Below, one piece after another: positions 26,468-35,415 of a stretch of DNA of 49,621 nt (position 1 is the first letter of the stretch; every line of letters begins with the position of its first letter). The translations under genes were made by a program, and so were the position numbers. The DNA comes from [Flexibacter] sp. ATCC 35208 (GTDB lineage: Bacteria; Bacteroidota; Bacteroidia; Chitinophagales; Chitinophagaceae): positions 33,044-82,664 of the forward strand of contig NZ_MTKN01000038.1 in the NCBI RefSeq assembly GCF_001975825.1, in the 5' to 3' direction. The notes under the pieces are model-generated. The model was not told the DNA's origin, ran no database searches, and saw only the letters and a list, made by a program, of their open reading frames with translations.

Positions 26468-28577
26468 GATCACTGATGAGATCAGGGAAAGACGGACGGC
26501 ACATACCTCCCAAACCTTAATGATGCTGGATATGGTGCCCCTCTCTGATACTGATACAAAATATTCACTATTGTCCGGCGCCACCCGGTATCTCCATGAC
26601 CCCGCCATTGCTGAGAAATGGTTGTCGCTCATTGCCACCGAAACGGATACCACCCTGAAAGCAGACATGATCCGTCAACTGGCAGCTACCGGCCTTCGCC
26701 AACTAAATAATACCACAGCGCTGATCGATATTATGATCGCCTCACTGGCACAGGATGAGTCACGCGACCTGATACTGCCTATATTAGGTCGATTGTCCAT
26801 CACGGATCAAACAGCCAGACAACACCTGATTGAATTTTACAAACAACAGGAGAATGCAGACACCTGCCGCATCATTCTCTCCTGGTTATTAATACCTGTA
26901 GACGCCAGTCCCGAAGACATCACGTTCTATAAAGAGATCATGCATCAGGCAGCGGAAACAGATAAACTGGTGATTGTAAACAGGCTCCTGTTGCAGGATA
27001 CTCTGGACATCGCCACAATCGCATCGCTATTAACACCTGATGAACCCATTGCCATCAGGGAAATGGTACTTCGCTTCTGCTTTGACCGCTCCTTCGTACC
27101 TGTAGCAGCATTATTAGCACTACTAAAAACAGATACCAATCCCTTTATCCGTATCTGGTGTATACAATTACTGGCCGTTCATGGTATAGACAGTACTGAA
27201 CTGACAGATGCTATCCTGCATGCCTATACACAAGATCCTGATCAAAGTGTAAAGCAGGCTGCCTTAAGGGTATTTGAATACAGCCTGCAACTCACACCTG
27301 CTATCATTGAATACCTGTGTGCTCAACTTGCTACCGCTCAAAACCTACAACTGTTATATCTCTTAGCTCCTTACACAGCTAAAAATGAAACGCTCGTTAA
27401 TGCACTGCTGGCGCTGTCTGCACAAAACATCCGGGCTGATCTGGCAGTGGCCATTTACAATATTCTTGGTAAACTGATCGCACAATGCCCCGCACTCTTC
27501 GAACGCTTTGTACAGGCTTATGAACAGGAACAAAAAGAAGAATGCCGCACTGCTATTCTGCAGGCCATCACCAGCTTTACGCCTAACGATGATAGCCTGA
27601 ACAACTTTTACAGCAAAGCATTGCAGGCTCCATCTCCTGCTATCAAAGAGGCAGGGATCAAAGGCATCCTGCTTATTCCACTAACCAAAGCGAATATCGA
27701 AGTCGTAGAAGCTGCCGCTCCTGTTTTGTTATACACGCAACTGAACCGGGAGCTGCGTCGCCTGCTGGCGAAGAAGATCAGTATGATCCCGCAACTCAGC
27801 CCTGCTACCGTGAAGGTTTTCGGCCAACTGGCAGATCATGAGCAGGATCAAACAATGAAGGATATCTGCACACAGGTACTGGAAAATGCCATTTCACAGG
27901 CAGGCAGCGCCAACATCAACTGGGAGCAATGGTTGCACAAAGCAGATGTGGAGCATAACTTCTCCGGCATCTTCCCACACATCTGGATGTATTATGATGA
28001 AAACCCGGAAATGGCCAACCGTATACTTTGGGCAGCCCTTACACCAGGTAACAGCAGTAGCCTGTACCAGGAAGGCGTATCTGATATTGAAATACTCCGC
28101 TTCCTCGCCATACACAAAGACATGGATGATAACCTGAGCAGGTATGCACTCACTCAGGTATTGACCATTGACCTCGGTAATGAATCAAAGTTCAATCACT
28201 ACCTCCTGGCACTGAAAACGTATCCTGCATTCGCTGAACTGCGAGAAGGACTGTGGCAATTATTGGAAAAGAGAGGCAGATACGTTAACCAGATTTTACT
28301 GCACGAAGTATTACAACCCACTGAAACCGAATTCAGGCAGCAGCTCGAAAAACAACAAACCCCTGCCGGCATGCTGCCATACATCAATTATCTACAGGCA
28401 AACTGTAGCTGGACACCCGTTCCGGAACTGCTGCAAGCCATCATGGCTAAACCATTTGTTCCACAGGACAATGACGTGATGCGTGCTATGAAAGATGCCT
28501 GCCGCAATGCATGTATGGATATAGAAGTTTTACAACGCAATACGACAAATGATGACGGACCTGGATTTGCTGATTAA
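26460..28577 (+). CDS. HEAT-repeat-like protein 2 of 3
   Basis: 705 residues, nearly all helical repeats: KADMIRQLAATGLRQLNN, DESRDLILPILGRLS, TNPFIRIWCIQLLAVHG, DPDQSVKQAALRVFEYSL. A less regular C-terminal region follows after about residue 480. No signal peptide, membrane helix or enzyme motif is visible. Translational coupling with both neighbours suggests the three proteins act together. Confidence 0.7.
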   Translation: MSKITDEIRERRTAHTSQTLMMLDMVPLSDTDTKYSLLSGATRYLHDPAIAEKWLSLIATETDTTLKADMIRQLAATGLRQLNNTTALIDIMIASLAQDESRDLILPILGRLSITDQTARQHLIEFYKQQENADTCRIILSWLLIPVDASPEDITFYKEIMHQAAETDKLVIVNRLLLQDTLDIATIASLLTPDEPIAIREMVLRFCFDRSFVPVAALLALLKTDTNPFIRIWCIQLLAVHGIDSTELTDAILHAYTQDPDQSVKQAALRVFEYSLQLTPAIIEYLCAQLATAQNLQLLYLLAPYTAKNETLVNALLALSAQNIRADLAVAIYNILGKLIAQCPALFERFVQAYEQEQKEECRTAILQAITSFTPNDDSLNNFYSKALQAPSPAIKEAGIKGILLIPLTKANIEVVEAAAPVLLYTQLNRELRRLLAKKISMIPQLSPATVKVFGQLADHEQDQTMKDICTQVLENAISQAGSANINWEQWLHKADVEHNFSGIFPHIWMYYDENPEMANRILWAALTPGNSSSLYQEGVSDIEILRFLAIHKDMDDNLSRYALTQVLTIDLGNESKFNHYLLALKTYPAFAELREGLWQLLEKRGRYVNQILLHEVLQPTETEFRQQLEKQQTPAGMLPYINYLQANCSWTPVPELLQAIMAKPFVPQDNDVMRAMKDACRNACMDIEVLQRNTTNDDGPGFAD

Positions 28578-28595
28578 CCTAAACTAATTTTGAAG

Positions 28596-31172
28596 ATGTC
28601 AGAAGCACTTGCTTTATTCGATATATTAATCTCCACAGAAAGATCAGAACACGAAAGACTGGAAGCACTCGATAGCCTGCAACCTTTTCTTGAAACTGAC
28701 GAAGCGGTTGAAAAACTGGCAGCAGCAGCCAGAGAGGAACATACCCTTTCTGTGCGTACCCGTATGCTGGAATTGTTATGCGCCATCCCCATTACCCGCC
28801 TGAGTCAGCGGGAGGCACTGATCGATACCCTGAGCTGGTTTGCCTGCCTGGAGCCGGAAAGGACATTGCGCCTGCTGGCAATTGAGACCATCAGCCAGCT
28901 CGCTGCTCACCTGGATAGTGTACAGGAAATACTCGCCGATACAATGGTCAATGACCTCGATCCAATCATTCTGCAAGTGTGCATAGATGGTCTCTTACGC
29001 ACTGTCAATAAATCTGCGGATACAATTTCTAAAGTGAGTGAATTTATTGCATTGGCTCCCGACAGCGTAAAACCTGCTTTGCTGGAATTAATAAAACAGT
29101 TCCCGACAGATGCAGCAGCTACTTTAGCTTTGCAGTTCCTCTCTCCATTAGAGCATAGAAATACAAGACTGGCAGCCATCGGGTTCTTAGCCGTATTACC
29201 AGCGCCTTCTGCTACAGTGATTGAACATCTTGCAGCGCGATTCATGTCAGAAACTGATCTGTATGTAAGAGCAGCCATCATTCAACTTTTATCAAACCTG
29301 CGTGAAATAGACACCACTTTATTCAGTGGTATCTTCTCCGCTTTACAAAAAGCACCTGATCAACCGGAACTGCTGGCATTGATCAGCGACAGACTGGTAG
29401 CACATCCTGAGTTGCAAACCGAATTAACACAACTGTTTGCACAAACACCTTCTGCTAGTTTGAAAATACGCCTGCTGTCTTTATTAGAACATGCAGAAAT
29501 ACCAGATCTGCTGATCACGACGCTAAACGATAAGAACCCTTATGTAAGAGAAGCTGCCATTCCATATCTGGAAAAGCAATTCGTACAGCACCAGGCCAAA
29601 CTGGAACCCACACTGGCAGCCGCCATCAAACTGGAACCCCTGCTTGCGCTACGTAGTGCGTTAATAAATATTCTCTTAAATACCGGCCGTAAATCTGAAG
29701 CTACTTTACAGGTAGTCACCGACCTCGCGGTCGCTGAAACAGACCACTATCTGAAAACACAGTTGATCAATGCCGTGCTGGCAGTACCCGTTACTCCCGC
29801 TAATAAAGAGGCATTATTACAACTGTTCAGAGAAGTGCTGGAATCCAGCTGGTATCCTGACCAAACAAGAAACGCAGTCATAGAGCGGCTCAAAACCTTT
29901 TCCTACAGCGACTCTCCTGATCTGAAACGTAGTCTGGGGTTACTACTGGAACAATCCAAAGATATCCGCGAACTGGCAGCTACCTACGCATTGCTCAAAA
30001 CACTGGAAGTAGATTTCAGTCAGTTAGCACCCGCGATTACCACTTCATTGTACAGACATATTGCCTACTATGCACAGTCCCCGCTGGATGAATGGGTACA
30101 GCTACTCGGCAAACTGGCTGCTACCGATGCCAGCGTCAGAGCTCAACTCCCTCATATCGTATCGCTCACAAAAGCAAACTGGCTACTGAGTGATACTGAC
30201 AAGAGTGACCAAACCGGTGCTTTCCTCCCTGCTTTCAGGCAAACCATGATGAAGAAAAATGGGATGCAATCCTTCATGGAAGCAGAAAGAATGTTACAGG
30301 ATGCCTGGCAGAACAGGACTATCAGGAAAGCAGAAGTGATCGAACTCTATAAGTTGCTTTTGAGTATGCCTAAACCCGGTGGTATTCTCCACCAGTTATT
30401 ACAGATCATGCAGACAGGCAAACTGGTTACATCAGAACTGGTGCAGATCAGCCTTGACTACCTGCAAAATGCTTCTGATAAAGATGCACAATACATGGTA
30501 CGGAAATATCTGGAAGGAACCGGTTTCATAGACCCTGAATACCGGGAACAACTGAACCGCTTATTCACCCCTGAGAATTATGCACAGCATATCAAATTCA
30601 GTATGCCTACGCTCCATTCAAAGAGGCGATATGCTACCTTAAATGACTGGGAATACCAGGGATGGGCTGCCTTGTATAGCCAATGGCCGATAGCAGAATT
30701 GCTCTTTGCACTTGAACCGGGAGATCTGATCACAAAGGTATTTAGCAACATCCCTGGCTCCAACAGTCCAGAGGCCACTTTACCCTATGTAGTATTGGAA
30801 CACCTGTTCAGACAAGCAGGTGGTAAATGGGCAAAGTCTATTTACAGCGACCCGCAAAAACTACAATCGTTTTTAACCCTCCTGTATAATAATATACAGC
30901 AATTGCCGGAAGGGAATGCACTCAGAGATAGAATGGTGTATGTGTTCTGGAAAAAATGGAATGACTATGCAAAACAAGGCACGCCTACGCAGGAGCTCAC
31001 AGTAGCCGCTGCAAACGTATACATCGAGGTGTGTAAAGTGGTAAAACGGCTGGAACCCACATTTGCAGGAAAGCAATTCCCACTTGTATTGAGTAACATG
31101 GATAAAGAAACCGTAAAACGACAATGGCCCTGGTCCCCCGAATTGTGGGAACTATTGGCACCTAAAATATAA
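28596..31172 (+). CDS. HEAT-repeat-like protein 3 of 3
   Basis: 858 residues from the ATG at 28596 (MSEALALFDILISTERSEHE), 18 bp after the previous stop; a TTG six bases upstream is unlikely to be the start. Helical repeats fill roughly 10-560 (KNPYVREAAIPYLEKQ, TDLYVRAAIIQLLSNL). The last 250 residues change character, with aromatic-rich segments (LNDWEYQGWAALYSQWPIAE, YVFWKKWNDYAKQ, KRQWPWSPELWELL), and may form a distinct functional domain. I do not recognise it. Confidence 0.7.
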   Translation: MSEALALFDILISTERSEHERLEALDSLQPFLETDEAVEKLAAAAREEHTLSVRTRMLELLCAIPITRLSQREALIDTLSWFACLEPERTLRLLAIETISQLAAHLDSVQEILADTMVNDLDPIILQVCIDGLLRTVNKSADTISKVSEFIALAPDSVKPALLELIKQFPTDAAATLALQFLSPLEHRNTRLAAIGFLAVLPAPSATVIEHLAARFMSETDLYVRAAIIQLLSNLREIDTTLFSGIFSALQKAPDQPELLALISDRLVAHPELQTELTQLFAQTPSASLKIRLLSLLEHAEIPDLLITTLNDKNPYVREAAIPYLEKQFVQHQAKLEPTLAAAIKLEPLLALRSALINILLNTGRKSEATLQVVTDLAVAETDHYLKTQLINAVLAVPVTPANKEALLQLFREVLESSWYPDQTRNAVIERLKTFSYSDSPDLKRSLGLLLEQSKDIRELAATYALLKTLEVDFSQLAPAITTSLYRHIAYYAQSPLDEWVQLLGKLAATDASVRAQLPHIVSLTKANWLLSDTDKSDQTGAFLPAFRQTMMKKNGMQSFMEAERMLQDAWQNRTIRKAEVIELYKLLLSMPKPGGILHQLLQIMQTGKLVTSELVQISLDYLQNASDKDAQYMVRKYLEGTGFIDPEYREQLNRLFTPENYAQHIKFSMPTLHSKRRYATLNDWEYQGWAALYSQWPIAELLFALEPGDLITKVFSNIPGSNSPEATLPYVVLEHLFRQAGGKWAKSIYSDPQKLQSFLTLLYNNIQQLPEGNALRDRMVYVFWKKWNDYAKQGTPTQELTVAAANVYIEVCKVVKRLEPTFAGKQFPLVLSNMDKETVKRQWPWSPELWELLAPKI

Positions 31173-31176
31173 AAAT

Positions 31177-31215
31177 AAAAAACGCTTTTGCCGCAAACCG
31201 GCAAAAGCGTTTTTT
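31177..31215. terminator. Perfect 17-bp bidirectional terminator
   Basis: AAAAAACGCTTTTGCCG and its complement enclose a CAAAC loop. It closes the HEAT cluster on the plus strand and can end the convergent PAS kinase transcript. Confidence 0.9.
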
Positions 31216-31251
31216 ATGCAAATGAACATGCGAATGCAAAATGAAATCTAT

Positions 31252-33273
31252 TTACCCAACCGGAAATAACAACGTAAACACAGCACCTTCCCCCGGCTTT
31301 CCCTCCGCCGTTATCACCCCGTTATGATTATCCATTATCTTCTTACAAATCGCCAATCCTATCCCCGTCCCCTCAAACTGGTTCCGCAAATGCAACCGCT
31401 GAAACACCTGGAAGATCCGCTCACTAAACTGCGGATCAAACCCAATCCCATTATCCGCAATCGTAATCTTATGATAAGGTAATCCTCCTACCAGCGTATA
31501 CACATTATCCTCCATCTTCACACTGACAAGAGGCTTCACCCCCTTTCCCGAAAATTTCAACGCATTGGTCAGCAAATTCATAAACAGTTGCTCTATCTGG
31601 AAAGGAATTGCCGACAACACTGGCAGCAAATCATATTCTATTACCGCCTCTTTCTTATCTATCTGATCACTCAATTGCTCCTTTACTCTCATCAACACCT
31701 GCGTCAGATCCACATACTCAAACAACTGCTCCCCATTATTACTCGTCCTCGAAAACGATAACAGGTCTTCTATCAGCTGCCGCATTCGCTGCGCCGCCGC
31801 CTGCATACGGGAAAAGTAATCCTTCCCTTTATCTGAGATGTTCTTATACTCCGTTTCCAATAACCGGCTTGCAAATGTCTGGATCTTCCTCAACGGCTCC
31901 CGCAGGTCATGACTCGCTACATATGCAAACTGTGCCAACTCCTCATTCGATTTCCTCAGCTCATCATTGGATCGCTGCAAGGCCTTCGTTCTCTCCTGCA
32001 CCTCTGCTTCCAGCTTATCTATAAACATTTTGCCTTCATGAATATCCGTCGTAGATCCTACCCACATATTCACATTCCCTTCCGCATCTTTTTGGGGCAC
32101 CGTCCGTGTCAGGTGCCAGCGATAGGTACCATCTGCTTTTCTCATTCTATGCTCTATCTGATACTCAACGCCTTTACTCAATGCCTCCTGCCATATAGGT
32201 AAGTTCTTCATTAGGTCTTCCGGATGTATCACACTAAACCATCCTATCCCATTCAACTCCTCCAGTGTCATGCCTGTAAACTCAAAATACTGCTTGCTGG
32301 CATAGTTCAATTTGCCTTCCGGATCCGTGGTCCAGACCATCTGTGACAGCGTATCACCCAATACCCTGAACCGTTCTTCTGACAGTCGGAGTGCCATCTC
32401 ATGCTCCTTTCGCTCTGTCACATCAGACACTGTGGCCATGATGGCATATACATTCTTTTCCAGGTCAAACAGGGGCTTATATTCAAAATCCAGGTAAAAC
32501 CGCTTCATGCCATCCGGACCATCTACATAAGCGATCGCCTCTTTTTCCTGGTAGGCAATCCCACTATTGTACACCTGTTGTAATAATTCAGGAAACTTCT
32601 GCCCTGCCAGTTCAGGGAACACATCCAGCAGGTTCAAACCCGTTACCTGGGCGGATGTTCTGCGCCACATTGTCTGCAGCATGGTATTATTTGCCATATC
32701 AATCACCATCTCCCTTCCTTTGAAAATAGCCATGGCTATAGGCGATTGCATCACAAGGTTGCGAAACTGGTTCTCGCTTTCCATCAGGGAGTGCTTGGCT
32801 ATTACTGCTGCTGTCACATCTGTCGCAGCCACCATTACACCATCAATTTCCCCGGTACTATTCTTCAGTGGTTGATAGACGAAGTTGAAATACACCATCT
32901 CCGGCACCCCATGTCTGTACAGAATGACAGGAAACTCATTTCCATAGTGCGGAGTAACGGTATCCCAAACATTGTCCAACAGCGGCTTTACCGATTCCTT
33001 TACTTCCGGCAATACGTCGTAGAGCGACCTGCCCACCACTGCTTCCACAGGACGGGTGATCAGTTCCAGGTACATAGCATTCGCCATTTCAAACACCATA
33101 TTCCGCCCTCTGAAAATAGCAATACCTACCGGAGCCTGTTCCACACTTTCTCTGAAACGGCTTTCGTTGTTAATTGCTTTTTTTGCTGTCTCTACCCGGA
33201 TTTGCTCATCCAGATTTTGCACGGATTGACGCAATGCCAGTAATTCTTTTAAGTGTTGTTCTATATTTCCCAC
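31252..33273 (-). CDS. Multi-PAS sensor histidine kinase
   Basis: 673 residues without membrane segments. A short coiled coil is followed by three PAS domains (about 38-155, 165-288, 295-415); the first two share VEQAPVGIAIFRGRNMVFEM / VMQSPIAMAIFKGREMVIDM. Then come a coiled coil, a HisKA domain with phospho-accepting H455 (YVASHDLREPLRKI) and an HATPase domain with N-box LLTNALKFSG, DNGIGF and GTGIGLAICKKI. This is a phytochrome-kinase-like soluble sensor. It follows the response regulator gene by 18 bp, so they are a likely pair. The ligand of the PAS domains is unknown. Confidence 0.9.
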   Translation of the reverse strand: MGNIEQHLKELLALRQSVQNLDEQIRVETAKKAINNESRFRESVEQAPVGIAIFRGRNMVFEMANAMYLELITRPVEAVVGRSLYDVLPEVKESVKPLLDNVWDTVTPHYGNEFPVILYRHGVPEMVYFNFVYQPLKNSTGEIDGVMVAATDVTAAVIAKHSLMESENQFRNLVMQSPIAMAIFKGREMVIDMANNTMLQTMWRRTSAQVTGLNLLDVFPELAGQKFPELLQQVYNSGIAYQEKEAIAYVDGPDGMKRFYLDFEYKPLFDLEKNVYAIMATVSDVTERKEHEMALRLSEERFRVLGDTLSQMVWTTDPEGKLNYASKQYFEFTGMTLEELNGIGWFSVIHPEDLMKNLPIWQEALSKGVEYQIEHRMRKADGTYRWHLTRTVPQKDAEGNVNMWVGSTTDIHEGKMFIDKLEAEVQERTKALQRSNDELRKSNEELAQFAYVASHDLREPLRKIQTFASRLLETEYKNISDKGKDYFSRMQAAAQRMRQLIEDLLSFSRTSNNGEQLFEYVDLTQVLMRVKEQLSDQIDKKEAVIEYDLLPVLSAIPFQIEQLFMNLLTNALKFSGKGVKPLVSVKMEDNVYTLVGGLPYHKITIADNGIGFDPQFSERIFQVFQRLHLRNQFEGTGIGLAICKKIMDNHNGVITAEGKPGEGAVFTLLFPVG

Positions 33274-33291
33274 GACAGGAGCGTTGTTTTC

Positions 33292-33738
33292 TTAAAAGGA
33301 GATAAAGAATTTATCTCGTTTAGGGAATCTTTCATTGGTATCCCAATCAATAGATAACATTTCTGCTATTGCTTTCATAAGTTCCGAAAAGGAAGAGGGC
33401 TTCCTGATGTATCGGTTAGCTCCTGAAATGTACACCTGTTCTATAAATTCCGGTTGTGATGAGGTAGAAAAGATAATTACGGGAATGGACTTGAGGCGCT
33501 GATCTGTCCTGATTTCCCTGAGACATTCAAAACCATTTTTACGAGGCATATTCAAGTCCAGGAAGATCATGTCGGGAGGCGAGGGAACGCGCTCGTCTAA
33601 CATATCCATGAGTTCTTTGCCATCAGAGATTGTAGTCAGAATAATATCATCCGCGACCTCTTTGAGAGCGTCTTCAAAAAGCAGACAATCGTCGGCATCG
33701 TCATCGGCTAAAAATATATTCTTTCCACTTTTTGACAT
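33292..33738 (-). CDS. Single-domain response regulator
   Basis: 148 residues from the ATG at 33738 (MSKSGKNIFLADDD); the frame extends further upstream but the extra residues are basic and non-conserved. Acidic D12/D13, phospho-acceptor D61 in MIFLDLNMPRKNG, Thr/Ser in IIFSTSSQ and Lys in YIRKPSSF are intact. With no output domain it resembles Rcp1-type regulators that relay phosphate to a further protein. It is the first gene of the pair with the PAS kinase. Confidence 0.9.
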   Translation of the reverse strand: MSKSGKNIFLADDDADDCLLFEDALKEVADDIILTTISDGKELMDMLDERVPSPPDMIFLDLNMPRKNGFECLREIRTDQRLKSIPVIIFSTSSQPEFIEQVYISGANRYIRKPSSFSELMKAIAEMLSIDWDTNERFPKRDKFFISF

Positions 33739-33953
33739 CGTCTTACATTTATCACTGATACAAATACTTAGACATAAACATGTGCTTTTATAGGTCAATA
33801 GGGATGGCGTATGTACGCGTGTTATTTAAACTTACGCAAAATACGCCAAAAGCCCCAGTGATTTTTTATTAAGTTCCAGTATTTAATGATATTATAATCA
33901 TTTCCACTTGTACATTTCATCGCTTCTCTCGTCTATCCTTTCCGGAACATCTT

Positions 33954-33984
33954 TTGCTCTCCACTTACGGGCAAATTATCTTTA
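33954..33984 (+). promoter_or_regulatory. Promoter of the kinase / flavoprotein / UBP operon
   Basis: TTG (33954-33956), 20 bases and TATCTTTA (33977-33984, one mismatch to TAnnTTTG) lie just before the ATG at 33995. The transcript would have almost no leader. Confidence 0.5.
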
Positions 33985-33994
33985 ACTTTAAGTT

Positions 33995-35392
33995 ATGGTA
34001 AACATTTCCACTGAATGGCTACAATCAGTCGAGGCGTTCAAAGACGTACCCGTCGAACAACTTCGATGGCTGGCTGAAAACAGCGAACCCAAAACGCTTC
34101 TACCAGGGGATTTTATGTTCAAAACAGGCGAACCCCTCAATGCTACCTATATCCTTATTTCAGGAAAGCTCCGTCTGTACTACCTGCAGAACAACGATCC
34201 CGTCGAAATTACCGTCATGGAAGCAGGTACTATCAGTGGCTACCTCCCCTTCTCCCGCGGTATGACAGCGACCATCTACAGCGAAGCAATGGTGGAATCA
34301 CAGCTCATGTGCTTCCCTATCGAAAAGATCGATGTCATGATCCATACCCAGTTTGAACTCACCCAGGCATTAGTACATGTGATGACAAACAGGGTCAGGG
34401 AATATACTACCATGATGCGCCAGAATGAAAAGATGATGGCACTGGGCAAGCTCTCCGCCGGTCTGGCGCATGAGCTGAACAACCCCGCTGCCGCCATCGT
34501 TCGGGGCGCCTCCTCTTTAAGGAAGCACCTGCAACTCATGCCGGATACCTTCCAGCAGGTCATGGCCATAAAGATGACCCCGGACGATGTGACTTTTGTA
34601 AAAGATAAAATGTTCACCATCCTCAAATCTACCGACAGACCCAAACTCACCATGATGGAAAGAGGCGCAAAGGAAGATGACATGGTGGACTGGCTGGATG
34701 ACCACGATGTGGCCAATGGTGTGGAAATAGCTGAGAATTTCGTGGAATTCGGCATTACCATAGACATACTGGAAGAATTTAAATCCCATATGTCACCAAA
34801 TTCTCTGTCGGCTGTACTCAACTGGATCGACAAGAACCTCGTCACCGAAAGAATGGTGCTGGACATCGAAGAAGCTTCTGCCCGCATCGTTAAACTGGTT
34901 GGCTCTGTGAAAACCTTTACCCACATGGACCAGTCCCATGATAAAAGACTCACAGATATTCATGATGGTATCCGGAATACGCTCAACATCATGGAGTACA
35001 AACTGCGCAAAGGACATGTGCAACTCATCGAAAACTACGATACTTCTCTCCCACCTGTCAGTATCATGATCGGGGAAATGAACCAGGTATGGACCAACCT
35101 GATCGATAATGCAGTGGATGCTATGCAGGGCCGGGAAAACAGTACCCTCGAAATAAAAACAGAGAAAGATGGCACTTGTGTAAAGGTCTCCATCATCGAC
35201 AACGGGCCCGGTATTCCTGAGAATATCCAGTCCAGGATCTTCGACCCTTTCTTTACAACCAAAGAAATTGGTAAAGGTACCGGACTCGGTCTGGACATTT
35301 CCTGCCAGATCGTGAAGCAACATCATGGAAATATTAAAGTAAATTCAGTCCCGGGAAAGACACTTTTTTCTGTGCTGATCCCCATCCATTAA
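33995..35392 (+). CDS. Histidine kinase with N-terminal cyclic-nucleotide-binding-like domain
   Basis: 465 residues. Residues about 15-125 form a cNMP-binding-type beta barrel (LLPGDFMFKTGEPLNATYIL, ISGKLRLYYLQN), but the usual phosphate-binding cassette is replaced by AGTISGYLPFSRGMTATIYS. A HisKA-like helix pair follows, with H159 in AGLAHELNNPAAAIVRGA, then a long helical insert (about 175-300) and an HATPase domain (NQVWTNLIDNAVDAM, DNGPGIP, GKGTGLGLDIS). It is soluble, so it likely senses an intracellular signal. It is followed 23 bp later by a receiver-containing flavoprotein, its probable phosphorylation partner. Confidence 0.88.
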   Translation: MVNISTEWLQSVEAFKDVPVEQLRWLAENSEPKTLLPGDFMFKTGEPLNATYILISGKLRLYYLQNNDPVEITVMEAGTISGYLPFSRGMTATIYSEAMVESQLMCFPIEKIDVMIHTQFELTQALVHVMTNRVREYTTMMRQNEKMMALGKLSAGLAHELNNPAAAIVRGASSLRKHLQLMPDTFQQVMAIKMTPDDVTFVKDKMFTILKSTDRPKLTMMERGAKEDDMVDWLDDHDVANGVEIAENFVEFGITIDILEEFKSHMSPNSLSAVLNWIDKNLVTERMVLDIEEASARIVKLVGSVKTFTHMDQSHDKRLTDIHDGIRNTLNIMEYKLRKGHVQLIENYDTSLPPVSIMIGEMNQVWTNLIDNAVDAMQGRENSTLEIKTEKDGTCVKVSIIDNGPGIPENIQSRIFDPFFTTKEIGKGTGLGLDISCQIVKQHHGNIKVNSVPGKTLFSVLIPIH

Positions 35393-35415
35393 TTCACTAA
35401 AAAAACGGTGCGCTT

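Noticed and set aside
31608..33243. Several plus-strand frames opposite the PAS kinase
   Set aside because: They are antisense shadows of a clear histidine kinase.
34276..35326. Long minus-strand frames (up to 225 codons) opposite the cNMP-domain kinase
   Set aside because: Ser/Met/Val-rich antisense reading with no domain; the plus strand has complete kinase motifs.
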